From contig CAMLSG010000095.1 in assembly GCA_946482635.1 (NCBI GenBank), forward strand, positions 1 through 19,011: DNA of 19,011 bases, given 5' to 3'. Positions within the stretch are counted from its first letter, which is position 1. Each line of letters begins with the position of its first letter. The DNA is from an uncultured Duganella sp. (GTDB taxonomy: Bacteria; Pseudomonadota; Gammaproteobacteria; Burkholderiales; Burkholderiaceae). The notes under the pieces were generated by a model. It was not told where the DNA came from. It did not search any database and worked only from the letters and a program-made list of their open reading frames with translations. Made by a program: the position numbers and the translations under genes. Below are positions 5,575 through 13,209 of this stretch, one piece after another.

Positions 5575-6791
5575 TGTAGTAGTCGCGATCTGATCTGACA
5601 CTGGCCCGGTTTGACGCCGATACTGTCAGGTCAGATTCGGCCGTTCAGTACGTCGATTTTATCGCGCCACACCTCCTTTCCGTCAATGAGAGTCTGCAAT
5701 GGAGTCCGACCGCAGCACATCTTACCCTGGTGGGTGCGTTCAGCGTTGTAGCGCTGCAGCCATTCGTCGAGGTCAACCTGCAGCTCGGCGATCGTGAGAT
5801 AGATCTTGCGCCGGAAGGCTACCTGGTAAAACTCATTCAGGATCGTCTTGTGGAAGCGCTCGCAGATCCCATTGGTCTGCGGATGGCGCGTCTTGGTCTT
5901 CGTGTGTTCGATCTCGTTCAGCGCCAGGTAGAGCTGATAGTCATGCACTTCCGGCCGACCACAGTATTCCGTTCCACGGTCGGTCAGTATGCGAATGATG
6001 CCCATGCCGTGCTCTTCGAAGAAGGGCAGCACACGGTCGTTGAGTAGATCGGCCGCCGTGATCGGCGTCTTGGTCGTATAGAGCTTCGCCGTAGCCCATT
6101 TCGAGTAGGTGTCCACGAAGGTCTGCTGGTAGATTCGACCAACACCTTTGATCGTCCCGACGTAAAAAGTGTCTTGGCTACCCAGATATCCGGGATGGGC
6201 GGTTTCGATCTCGCCATAAGCCACGTCGTCATCCTGCTTTCGCTCCAAGGCCGCGACCTGGGACTCGGTCAGCACTTCTCCGGTGGCCGCCACATGGCGC
6301 TCCAAATTGAGCAATCGCTGCTTAAATGACTCCAGATTACTGCGCAGCTAGATTGAGCGGACGCCAGAGGGAGAGACGAAGACGCCGCGCTTACGCAGTT
6401 CGTTCGACACCGGACCTGACCGTATGCCGGCTGCTCGAGGGCAAAGTCCTTTACGGCTGATTCGATGGCTTCGTCAACGCGATTGCGCAGATTCGGCTTT
6501 CTGCGGTTGGCATCGATGAGGGCATCCACACCACCAGATTCAACGGCAGCTTGGTAACGATAGAAAGTATCTCGAGAAAAGCCCATTACCTTGCAGGCCT
6601 TAGAGACATTTCCCAGTTCGGCGGCCAGATTCAACAGGCCGACCTTGTGCTTAATGAGGTTCTGAGCAACACTACGCATGGGGTTACTCCCGCGCTCGCG
6701 CGCTTGGTGATAGAGATTCGCACCTATATCAAACCGGGTAACTCCACCCTTTGGCAAGGCCCATGTGTCAGATCAAGTCGGAACTACTACA
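5575..6791 (-). mobile_element. IS481-family insertion sequence (decayed), inserted in an attC
   Basis: The element runs from TGTAGTAGTCGCGATCTGAT to the inverted copy ending ACTACTACA at 6791; the two ends match over TGTAGTAGT and TGATCTGACAC with a few differences between. The 7-bp sequence CTTGAAT directly repeats at 5568-5574 and 6792-6798, the target duplication. Total length is about 1.2 kb, with one minus-strand transposase that carries a frameshift and a stop, so this copy is unlikely to move itself. Confidence 0.9.
5631..6679 (-). pseudogene. IS481-family transposase, frameshifted and with a premature stop
   Basis: The N-terminal part begins MRSVAQNLIKHKVGLLNLA at 6679, with a helix-turn-helix (NVSKACKVMGFSRDTFYRYQ). 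The C-terminal part is the DDE integrase core: DTFYVGTIKGVGRIYQQTFVD (first D), ILTDRGTEYCG (second D) and HPQTNGICERFHKTIL (the E within ICERFH). The two parts are in different frames: near 6411 one base (probably a G) is missing after QVR, and in the downstream frame a TAG at 6348-6350 stands where the family has a tryptophan before LRSNLESFKQR. Both lesions lie between the DNA-binding and catalytic domains. The end of the ORF is otherwise intact. Confidence 0.9.
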
Positions 6792-6843
6792 CTTGAATTA
6801 ACCGGCGCGCTTTAGCGCGTCCGGGTTGAATGAATGGTTGGGC
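6792..6843 (-). repeat. Right fragment of IS-interrupted attC site
   Basis: After the duplicated CTTGAAT (6792-6798) come the stem GCGCGCTTTAGCGCGT and the GTTGGGC core (6837-6843). Together with 5559-5574 it is the attC of the first cassette of the array. Confidence 0.87.
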
Positions 6844-7192
6844 CTTTTTTGCGTCTAGCAGTTTCATAGGCACTTGAAATGGACTCCAAAGTCTTGAGAA
6901 TTTCCTCACCAATCGCTGCAGCGTCTTCGGGGAAGAAAAAACCTTCGGCTTCGATTCTATGAAAGTGATGCGAGAGCGAACGCGGCTCTTCGTCAATGCT
7001 TCCATAGCGCCACCAAATCGGTGGCCACCAGCCAGAACCCAATTGTGCCCCGACCCTATCCCGTGATGCCGCAACAGTTGCAGCATCCGAAGCGAATCGC
7101 GGTCCAAGTGAGTGAAGCCTTCTCCACAACGCATCGAGGTCAGCATGGAGTTTTTCGGCCGCGTGCAACTTAGCGTGTGATTCGCGTTTCAT
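6812..7192 (-). CDS. Hypothetical cassette protein, 126 aa (first cassette)
   Basis: Family not recognised. MKRESHAKLHAAEKLHADLDALWRR suggests an N-terminal helix, followed by a W-rich middle (SGWWPPIWWRYG, about residues 53-64) and FFFPEDAAAIGEEILKTLESI. There is no signal peptide. The last 10 residues are read from the attC at 6792-6843, so they are probably not conserved. An alternative start at 7207 would overlap the GCCCAAC core, so the ATG at 7192 is chosen. Being the first gene after the boundary, it is closest to any array promoter. Confidence 0.75.
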   Translation of the reverse strand: MKRESHAKLHAAEKLHADLDALWRRLHSLGPRFASDAATVAASRDRVGAQLGSGWWPPIWWRYGSIDEEPRSLSHHFHRIEAEGFFFPEDAAAIGEEILKTLESISSAYETARRKKGPTIHSTRTR

Positions 7193-7201
7193 ATCCGCTC
7201 G

Positions 7202-7208
7202 GCCCAAC
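7202..7208 (-). repeat. Outermost recombination core (GTTGGGC) at the array boundary
   Basis: GCCCAAC here (GTTGGGC in the cassette direction) is the last core on the upstream side. Beyond it no paired core and no further cassette are seen, so it marks the junction with the former attI or with the chromosome. Confidence 0.6.
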
Positions 7209-7415
7209 GTACATTGGACGTCATATTGACGTGTTCAAAATTACAATCATGACGCCTAATAGCGTCAGGCGCAACTTCTTGAGTCCATACTCTGGAGGGT
7301 GCTGGGAGTAGGTCGCCTAAACGCCGGTGGAGAATCGCGTAATGGCCGAGGGGGGGATTAGACCCCAGTCCCTAAGCAGTTTGGCTGGCTTCAGATACGC
7401 GGCCAGCCGACTGAT
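7209..7415. other. Gene-free array boundary, 207 bp
   Basis: No ORF worth calling. It holds a perfect dyad ACGTCA-TAT-TGACGT (7218-7232), a second TGACGC-CTAATA-GCGTCA (7250-7267), a run of seven G at about 7351-7357, and a GGCTGGC/GCCAGCC stem (7383-7389 with 7402-7408) just past the cfa stop that has no T-tract. An attI site would be expected here if an integrase gene had once been adjacent; none can be proven. Confidence 0.5.
7240..7268 (-). promoter_or_regulatory. Candidate promoter reading into the cassette array
   Basis: On the minus strand CTGACG (-35, 4 of 6) and TGTAAT (-10, 5 of 6) are separated by exactly 17 bases. It lies about 50 bases upstream of the first cassette gene, where integrons carry their Pc promoter. 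The dyad TGACGC...GCGTCA overlaps its -35 and spacer, so a regulator could act there. Read-through from cfa is an alternative source of transcription. Confidence 0.35.
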
Positions 7416-8624
7416 TCATTGGCCATCGTAGATGTAACGCCGCGACCAGGGCAGCGATGATGGATGCCGGCCCGCTTTGCCGCACACGATCTGGTAAAGA
7501 CTGATCCAGTCCTGGTCGAAGGCATAGGCGCAGCCGGCGAGGTAGACGTGCCAGATGCGGAAGCGCTTGTCGCCAGCCAGGTCGCGCACCTTGTCTGCGT
7601 GATCCTCAAAGTTTTCGGTCCAGATGGTGCAAGTGCGGGCGTAATGGCGGCGCAAGTTTTCCACGTCATATGCCTCCAGCTGGCCTTCCTGCATCGCATG
7701 CAGCACTTGCCCGATATGGGCCAGTTCGCCATGGGGAAAGACGTACTTCTCGATGAACTCGCCGCCACCATACGGCGTTTCGCCGTTATCCGGATCGGTC
7801 GACGTGATCCCGTGATTCATCGCGAAGCCGTCGTCGGCCAGCAGCTTGTTGATAATCCCGAAGTATTCCACAAGGTGTTTGACACCCACGTGCTCAAACA
7901 TGCCGACGCTGGTGATGCGGTCGAAGCTGCCGCGCACGTCGCGGTAGTCTTGTAGGCGAATCTCGACGAGGTCGGCCAGCCCGGCGGCTTGCACGCGTTC
8001 CTGCGCCAGCGCGAACTGGTTTTCGCTCAATGTGATGCCAACGCAGCGCGCGCCGTACTTCTGCGCGGCGCGGATCACCAATGCGCCCCAGCCGCAGCCG
8101 ATATCGAGCAGGGTCTGTCCCGGCTGCAGCCGGATCTTCGCTAGGATATGGTCGATCTTCTTGATTTGCGCGGTAGCCAGGTCCTCGTCGCCATTCTCGA
8201 AGTAGGCGCAGGAATACACCATGTTCGGGTCGAGGAACTGCTGGTAGAACTCGTTGGAAACGTCGTAGTGGTAGCGGATCGCTTCCGCATCGCCCTTGCG
8301 GTTGTGATGGAAGCTGCGCGCGATGCGGGCCAGGCTGCTGCTGTCTTTCAGCGAGCTGCGCGCGAGTGCGTTGACCACTTTGATCATGTCGACCGCACGC
8401 CCGGTCACTTCGATGGCGCCTTCAACGTAGGCGGTGCCCAGGCTGGAGAGTGAAGGTTTGAGCAGGTAGCGCGCCGCGGCCGGGCTGGGAACGCGGATCG
8501 TCACGCGCGGCGCTTCTTGCGAGAAGTCGAAGCTGCGGCCATTCCACAGCTCTATCCTCAGGGGCAGGGCGACTTGCGGGGCAATGCTGCTGATCCAGCT
8601 ATTGATGCGGTTTTGTACAAACAT
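7416..8624 (-). CDS. cfa: Cyclopropane-fatty-acyl-phospholipid synthase
   Basis: This 402-residue SAM-dependent enzyme adds a methylene group from S-adenosylmethionine across cis double bonds of membrane phospholipid acyl chains, acting at the inner face of the membrane. An N-terminal lipid-binding domain (about 1-110) precedes a class I methyltransferase fold with motif I LLDIGCGWG (172-180). The residues that bind bicarbonate and do catalysis in E. coli Cfa have counterparts: C139 in YSCAYF, E244 in FEHVG, H271-G-I273 and Y328. The length is close to the family norm. It lies 30 bp after the hemerythrin-PdxH gene on the same strand and is probably co-transcribed. Its transcript runs towards the cassette array with no convincing terminator. 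Confidence 0.92.
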   Translation of the reverse strand: MFVQNRINSWISSIAPQVALPLRIELWNGRSFDFSQEAPRVTIRVPSPAAARYLLKPSLSSLGTAYVEGAIEVTGRAVDMIKVVNALARSSLKDSSSLARIARSFHHNRKGDAEAIRYHYDVSNEFYQQFLDPNMVYSCAYFENGDEDLATAQIKKIDHILAKIRLQPGQTLLDIGCGWGALVIRAAQKYGARCVGITLSENQFALAQERVQAAGLADLVEIRLQDYRDVRGSFDRITSVGMFEHVGVKHLVEYFGIINKLLADDGFAMNHGITSTDPDNGETPYGGGEFIEKYVFPHGELAHIGQVLHAMQEGQLEAYDVENLRRHYARTCTIWTENFEDHADKVRDLAGDKRFRIWHVYLAGCAYAFDQDWISLYQIVCGKAGRHPSSLPWSRRYIYDGQ

Positions 8625-8654
8625 GCGCCTGCCCCTTCCCTGTGAGAGGACGGA

Positions 8655-9839
8655 TCAGGGCTGGATGCGTTCCTTATGCCAGCTACCGTCCTGCATGTCA
8701 TAGACTATCCTGTCGTGGAAACGCGAGGCGCGCCCTTGCCAGAACTCTACGCGGTCCGGCACCAGGCGGTAACCGCCCCAGTGCTCAGGCCGTTGCGGCT
8801 GTCCGCCGCTGGCCGCTTCCACGGCGGCATAACTCTCTTCCATTGCTTCGCGGCTGGCGATCGGCCGGCTCTGCTGTGAAGCAATTGCCCCCAGCTGGCT
8901 CTTCACCGGGCGGCTATAGAAATACTTGTCGCTCTCTTCGGCGGAAGTTTTCTCGACGCGGCCTTCGATCCTGACCTGGCGCTCCAGCTCGGGCCAGAAG
9001 AACAGGATGGCGGCGTGCGGGTTCTCCGCGAGTTGCTGGCCTTTCTGGCTCTGGTAATTGGTGTACCAGGTGAAGCCGCGCTCGTCGTACTGCTTGATCA
9101 GCACGATGCGCGAACTGGGGCGGCCATTCTTGCCGACCGTGGCCACGCTCATCGCGTTGGGCTCGTTCACCTGCGCCTTCATGGCCTCATTGAACCACTT
9201 GGCAAACTGCGCAATCGGGTCGGCCAGGGTGTCGGCTTCCGACAGGCTGGCGCGGCCATAATCCATGCGCAGGTCCGCCAGGGCGATTCCGCCGGCGATG
9301 GCCGCCGGCAGGATGCCGCGGCGCTGCTGCATGGCCTCGCCCAGGATGGTCATCTGGGCGGGACTGAGTATCCGTTTGGCCATGGGCGCGATGTGCGCCT
9401 CTTCGGTTTCCATATGCGAGGTATAGGCTTGCACGAAGCGTTCTACGTCGGCAGCGTCCAGGGCTGCGCTGGAACCGTTGGCAATCTTATCAAGTTGCGA
9501 ATCGAGTATAGCCCAGTCCAGATCCATCTGCTTGTGCTGTGCGAGGATTTGCGGGCCCAGCTGGGCCAGCAGGGCGGCGTCCTCGTTCTGGGCTGCTGCT
9601 GTCAGCAGGGGGAAAAGGTCGATCTCTTCGTCTGCGTGGTGCAGATGAGCGGCCTTGTTGAAGTACTTCTGCACGGCCTGCGCGGCTTGCTGGGCGGCGG
9701 CGTCGGCGCCATGCTGAGGCAAATGGCTCAACAGGTTTTGCAAGGTTTGCAATTGCTTGCGGATCTTGTCGTGGCAGTGTTTCAGGACGGCGATCGGCTG
9801 GTCATAGCCGGGGGCGGTATCGATCAAGGAATTGCTCAT
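8655..9839 (-). CDS. pdxH: Hemerythrin domain fused to pyridoxamine/pyridoxine 5'-phosphate oxidase
   Basis: This 394-residue ORF has two domains. Residues about 15-165 are a hemerythrin-like HHE four-helix bundle with iron-ligand-type residues H23 (KHCHD), H68 with E71/E72 (HHADEE), H102 (QHKQMD) and H142 with E146 (HMETEE). Residues about 185-394 are PdxH, the FMN enzyme that oxidises PNP/PMP to pyridoxal phosphate: IADLR-like start ([14 protein letters not shown]), [36 protein letters not shown] and the C-terminal WGGYRLVP...EFWQGR..RFHDR. The frame is open without a stop between them, and the PdxH part lacks a start codon at its usual N terminus. A longer frame to 10346 overlaps tcdA and is rejected. 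Divergent from tcdA; upstream of cfa. Confidence 0.88.
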   Translation of the reverse strand: MSNSLIDTAPGYDQPIAVLKHCHDKIRKQLQTLQNLLSHLPQHGADAAAQQAAQAVQKYFNKAAHLHHADEEIDLFPLLTAAAQNEDAALLAQLGPQILAQHKQMDLDWAILDSQLDKIANGSSAALDAADVERFVQAYTSHMETEEAHIAPMAKRILSPAQMTILGEAMQQRRGILPAAIAGGIALADLRMDYGRASLSEADTLADPIAQFAKWFNEAMKAQVNEPNAMSVATVGKNGRPSSRIVLIKQYDERGFTWYTNYQSQKGQQLAENPHAAILFFWPELERQVRIEGRVEKTSAEESDKYFYSRPVKSQLGAIASQQSRPIASREAMEESYAAVEAASGGQPQRPEHWGGYRLVPDRVEFWQGRASRFHDRIVYDMQDGSWHKERIQP

Positions 9840-9902
9840 GGTGCGGGTCTGATGAACTTGGCAAGAGAAAACATTGTAGCCCGGCTCCGGTAAAATGACG
9901 GG

Positions 9903-10772
9903 ATGAATTCCCCGCAAATAGTTGATCCAGTTCTGGAAGAAGTTGATTTTGACCGCCGTTTTGGCGGCATTGCCCGCCTTTACGGTGAAAAAGCGCTCGC
10001 ACGTTTCCGTGGGGCACATGTCTGCGTGATTGGCGTGGGCGGTGTCGGGTCGTGGATTGTGGAGGCGCTGGCGCGCTCTGCCATTGGAAAGCTGACCCTG
10101 ATTGACCTCGACAATGTGGCGGAGTCGAATATCAACCGCCAGATCCAGGCACTGTCCGGCACCATCGGCATGGCGAAGATTTCTGCCCTGGCGGAGCGTA
10201 TTGCACAGATCAATCCGTTCTGCGAAGTGGTGCAAGTGGAGGACTTCATCTCGCCGGATAACCTGGATGAGATGGTGGGGGCGCATCACTTTGATTATGT
10301 GGTGGATGCGATCGATTCGGCACAGTCGAAGACGGCATTGATTCACTATTGCCGCAGCAAGCAGATTCCGCTGATTGTGATTGGCAGTGCGGGTGGGCAG
10401 ACGGATCCGACGCGCATTGAGGTGCGTGATTTGTCCAAGACGGAGCAGGAACCGCTGTTGAAGAAGGTGCGGCGGCGCTTGCGCAGCCAGTACAACTATC
10501 CGCCGAATTCAAAGAACAAACTCGGCGTCGATGCGGTGTTTTCGATGGAGCCGCTGAAATTCCCTGAGACGGGGGAAGCCTGCACTGTCGATGGTGACGA
10601 GAAGGCGGCCAAGCCGGGGGTGACAGGTATTAATTGCGCGGGGTTTGGTTCGGCGATGGTGGTGACCGCGACGTTTGGAATGGTGGCGGCGGGGCATTTG
10701 CTGCGGAAGTTGGCTGAGCAGGCTGAAACCGGTAAACCAGTGTCTGACCCGCAGGGTCAGACACTTGACTAG
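9903..10772 (+). CDS. tcdA: tRNA threonylcarbamoyladenosine dehydratase (TcdA/CsdL)
   Basis: This 289-residue E1-like enzyme uses ATP to cyclise the t6A37 modification of tRNAs to ct6A. The start [19 protein letters not shown] is typical. The nucleotide-binding loop is VIGVGGVGS (42-50), followed by [18 protein letters not shown] (66-83) with the acidic and Arg residues that hold ATP and Mg. The YVVDAIDS and [12 protein letters not shown] segments and the late [18 protein letters not shown] are as in TcdA. Like the TcdA branch, it lacks a ubiquitin-like-modifier catalytic Cys loop. The last ten residues ([10 protein letters not shown]) are encoded by a dispersed hairpin repeat, so the tail is probably not part of the fold. 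It converges on thpR. Confidence 0.93.
   Translation: MNSPQIVDPVLEEVDFDRRFGGIARLYGEKALARFRGAHVCVIGVGGVGSWIVEALARSAIGKLTLIDLDNVAESNINRQIQALSGTIGMAKISALAERIAQINPFCEVVQVEDFISPDNLDEMVGAHHFDYVVDAIDSAQSKTALIHYCRSKQIPLIVIGSAGGQTDPTRIEVRDLSKTEQEPLLKKVRRRLRSQYNYPPNSKNKLGVDAVFSMEPLKFPETGEACTVDGDEKAAKPGVTGINCAGFGSAMVVTATFGMVAAGHLLRKLAEQAETGKPVSDPQGQTLD
10740..10764. repeat. Perfect GTGTCTGACCC hairpin repeat inside the tcdA 3' end
   Basis: GTGTCTGACCC-GCA-GGGTCAGACAC has an 11-bp perfect stem and a 3-base loop. It is in frame with tcdA and encodes residues 280-287. A close relative lies 22 bases downstream. Confidence 0.85.
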
Positions 10773-10785
10773 CGGCGGTCGCAGG

Positions 10786-10816
10786 CCGGTGTCTGACCCT
10801 GCGGGGCAGACACCGG
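10786..10816. terminator. Second hairpin repeat between convergent tcdA and thpR
   Basis: CCGGTGTCTGACCC-TGC-GGGGCAGACACCGG pairs 13 of 14 bases around a 3-base loop and is followed on the plus strand by TTTATCGGTTTT. It sits between the stops of two convergent genes, 2 bases from the thpR stop, so a two-way terminator role is plausible. It belongs to the same repeat family as 10740-10764. Confidence 0.55.
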
Positions 10817-10817
10817 T

Positions 10818-11327
10818 TTATCGGTTTTGCGCGAGCGGCACGTAACGCCCATCCGGCATCGACTCCACCAGCGCAAGCTCCCGAACATCCCACAGCACCG
10901 GCGCCCCGCTGAACCCGGCAGGCGCCTCCTTCGCCTCACGCCCCAGCGTGATATGCGGCTTGAAATCCCCATGCGTCGCCGCGCTGAAACCTGCCGCCTC
11001 CAGCCGCGCCATCAGCTCCCCCTGCACAGCCAACAACCCTGAAGGCGGCGCACTCATCCCCGCCCAGGCAATATGCGGCCGCTTGAAGTAGCCATAACAA
11101 TCAACGGTCAACTGCAACGGCGGCACATGCGTTGCATGCAGGATGTCGAGCAAGACAGGCAAGGCCTCCGCCGGCTGCTGCCCTAGAAACGCCATGGTCA
11201 GATGTAATTTCTCCGGCGGAATCAGCCGCCCGCGCACCGGTTGTTGCAGGCGCACCAAATCCTGGCGGACCTCGTTGTCCGGCCAGAGCGCAAAAAACAG
11301 TTTGTGCACAGCTTGTTTTGTTATCAT
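10818..11327 (-). CDS. thpR: RNA 2',3'-cyclic phosphodiesterase / 2'-5' RNA ligase (ThpR)
   Basis: This 169-residue member of the 2H phosphoesterase family has two catalytic HxT motifs: H42-L-T44 in LHLTMAF and H125-I-T127 in PHITLGR, spaced as expected for two pseudo-symmetric lobes. Known members hydrolyse 2',3'-cyclic phosphates to 2'-phosphomonoesters and can ligate 2'-5' RNA ends in vitro. MITKQAVHKLFFALWPD is the typical start (LFFAL strand); the open frame upstream to 11618 overlaps the FKBP gene on the other strand and is rejected. Divergent from the FKBP gene with 33 bp between starts; convergent with tcdA. Confidence 0.92.
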   Translation of the reverse strand: MITKQAVHKLFFALWPDNEVRQDLVRLQQPVRGRLIPPEKLHLTMAFLGQQPAEALPVLLDILHATHVPPLQLTVDCYGYFKRPHIAWAGMSAPPSGLLAVQGELMARLEAAGFSAATHGDFKPHITLGREAKEAPAGFSGAPVLWDVRELALVESMPDGRYVPLAQNR

Positions 11328-11360
11328 GGCAGCCGCTTTAAAACCACTTAACGAATATAC

Positions 11361-11885
11361 ATGAAACGCACTTCGATCCTGTTCGCATTCCTGTGCGCCG
11401 CCGGCCTGGCGCAGGCACAGCAGCCTACCCAAGAACCTGCCCAGGCGCAGCAAGCTGCGCCAGTGGCGCAACAAGCAGATGCCGCTGCGTCGGCCCAGCA
11501 AGGCCCGGTCGTGCCAGGTTCGGCACAGCCAGGCCCGGCCGCCGAGCAACTGATCGTCACCGACCACAAGATCGGCAAAGGCGCCGAAGCCAATGTTGGC
11601 AACACCGTCTTCATGCACTACACGGGCTGGCTGTATCGTCCGCTGGCTAAAAACCAGCGCGGCCGCCAGTTCGACAGCTCGATTTCACGCGGCGAACCGC
11701 TGGACTTCAAGCTGGGCACCGGCAAAGTGATCAAGGGCTGGGACCAGGGCATCGTCGGCATGAAAGTGGGCGGCAAGCGCACCCTGATCATCCCGTCGGA
11801 ACTGGCTTACGGCTCCCGTGCCATGCCGGGCATTCCTGCCAATTCGGCCCTGATCTTCGACGTCGAACTGATGGACGTCAAGTAA
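11361..11885 (+). CDS. Exported FKBP-type peptidyl-prolyl cis-trans isomerase
   Basis: This 174-residue protein probably acts as a periplasmic folding helper. A signal peptide (MKRTSILFAFLCAAGLAQA, cleavage after about residue 19) is followed by a low-complexity Q/A/P linker (20-62) and one FKBP domain (about 63-174). FK506-binding-pocket residues are present: Y87 (HYTGWL), F104-D105 (QFDSS), V123-I124 with W127 (KVIKGWDQG), Y150 (LAYGSR) and F166 (ALIFDVEL). An insertion YRPLAKNQRGR in the first loop is common in this subgroup. The stop is 1 base from the end of the convergent dctD. The linker is longer than in cytoplasmic single-domain FKBPs. Confidence 0.92.
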   Translation: MKRTSILFAFLCAAGLAQAQQPTQEPAQAQQAAPVAQQADAAASAQQGPVVPGSAQPGPAAEQLIVTDHKIGKGAEANVGNTVFMHYTGWLYRPLAKNQRGRQFDSSISRGEPLDFKLGTGKVIKGWDQGIVGMKVGGKRTLIIPSELAYGSRAMPGIPANSALIFDVELMDVK

Positions 11886-11886
11886 C

Positions 11887-13208
<1,322 letters not shown>

Positions 13209-13209
<1 letters not shown>

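Larger units (their letters stand above)
53..7208 (-). mobile_element. Integron-type gene cassette array without visible integrase (CALIN-like)
   Basis: Thirteen small ORFs, all on the minus strand, are separated by 57-120 bp elements that start with a RYYYAAC-like core and end with a GTTRRRY-like core (on either strand) around an imperfect palindrome, which is the layout of integron attC sites. Several ORFs start within a few bases of the preceding core, leaving almost no 5' leader, as is usual for cassettes. The unit gene-then-attC repeats in one direction, so the integrase side should be at high coordinates. There the array meets a short gene-free segment and then cfa, with no integrase gene. 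The region is visibly less GC-rich than the core genes to its right. The array may continue left beyond the IS at 1-52. Confidence 0.85.

Noticed and set aside
7383..7408. Stem GGCTGGC/GCCAGCC after the cfa stop as a terminator
   Set aside because: It has a 12-base loop and no T-tract on the minus strand.
9840..10346. N-terminal extension of the hemerythrin-PdxH frame
   Set aside because: It runs antisense through the start of tcdA; the ATG at 9839 begins a normal hemerythrin domain.
11328..11618. N-terminal extension of thpR
   Set aside because: It is antisense to the FKBP signal peptide and linker; family proteins start near the LFFAL strand.
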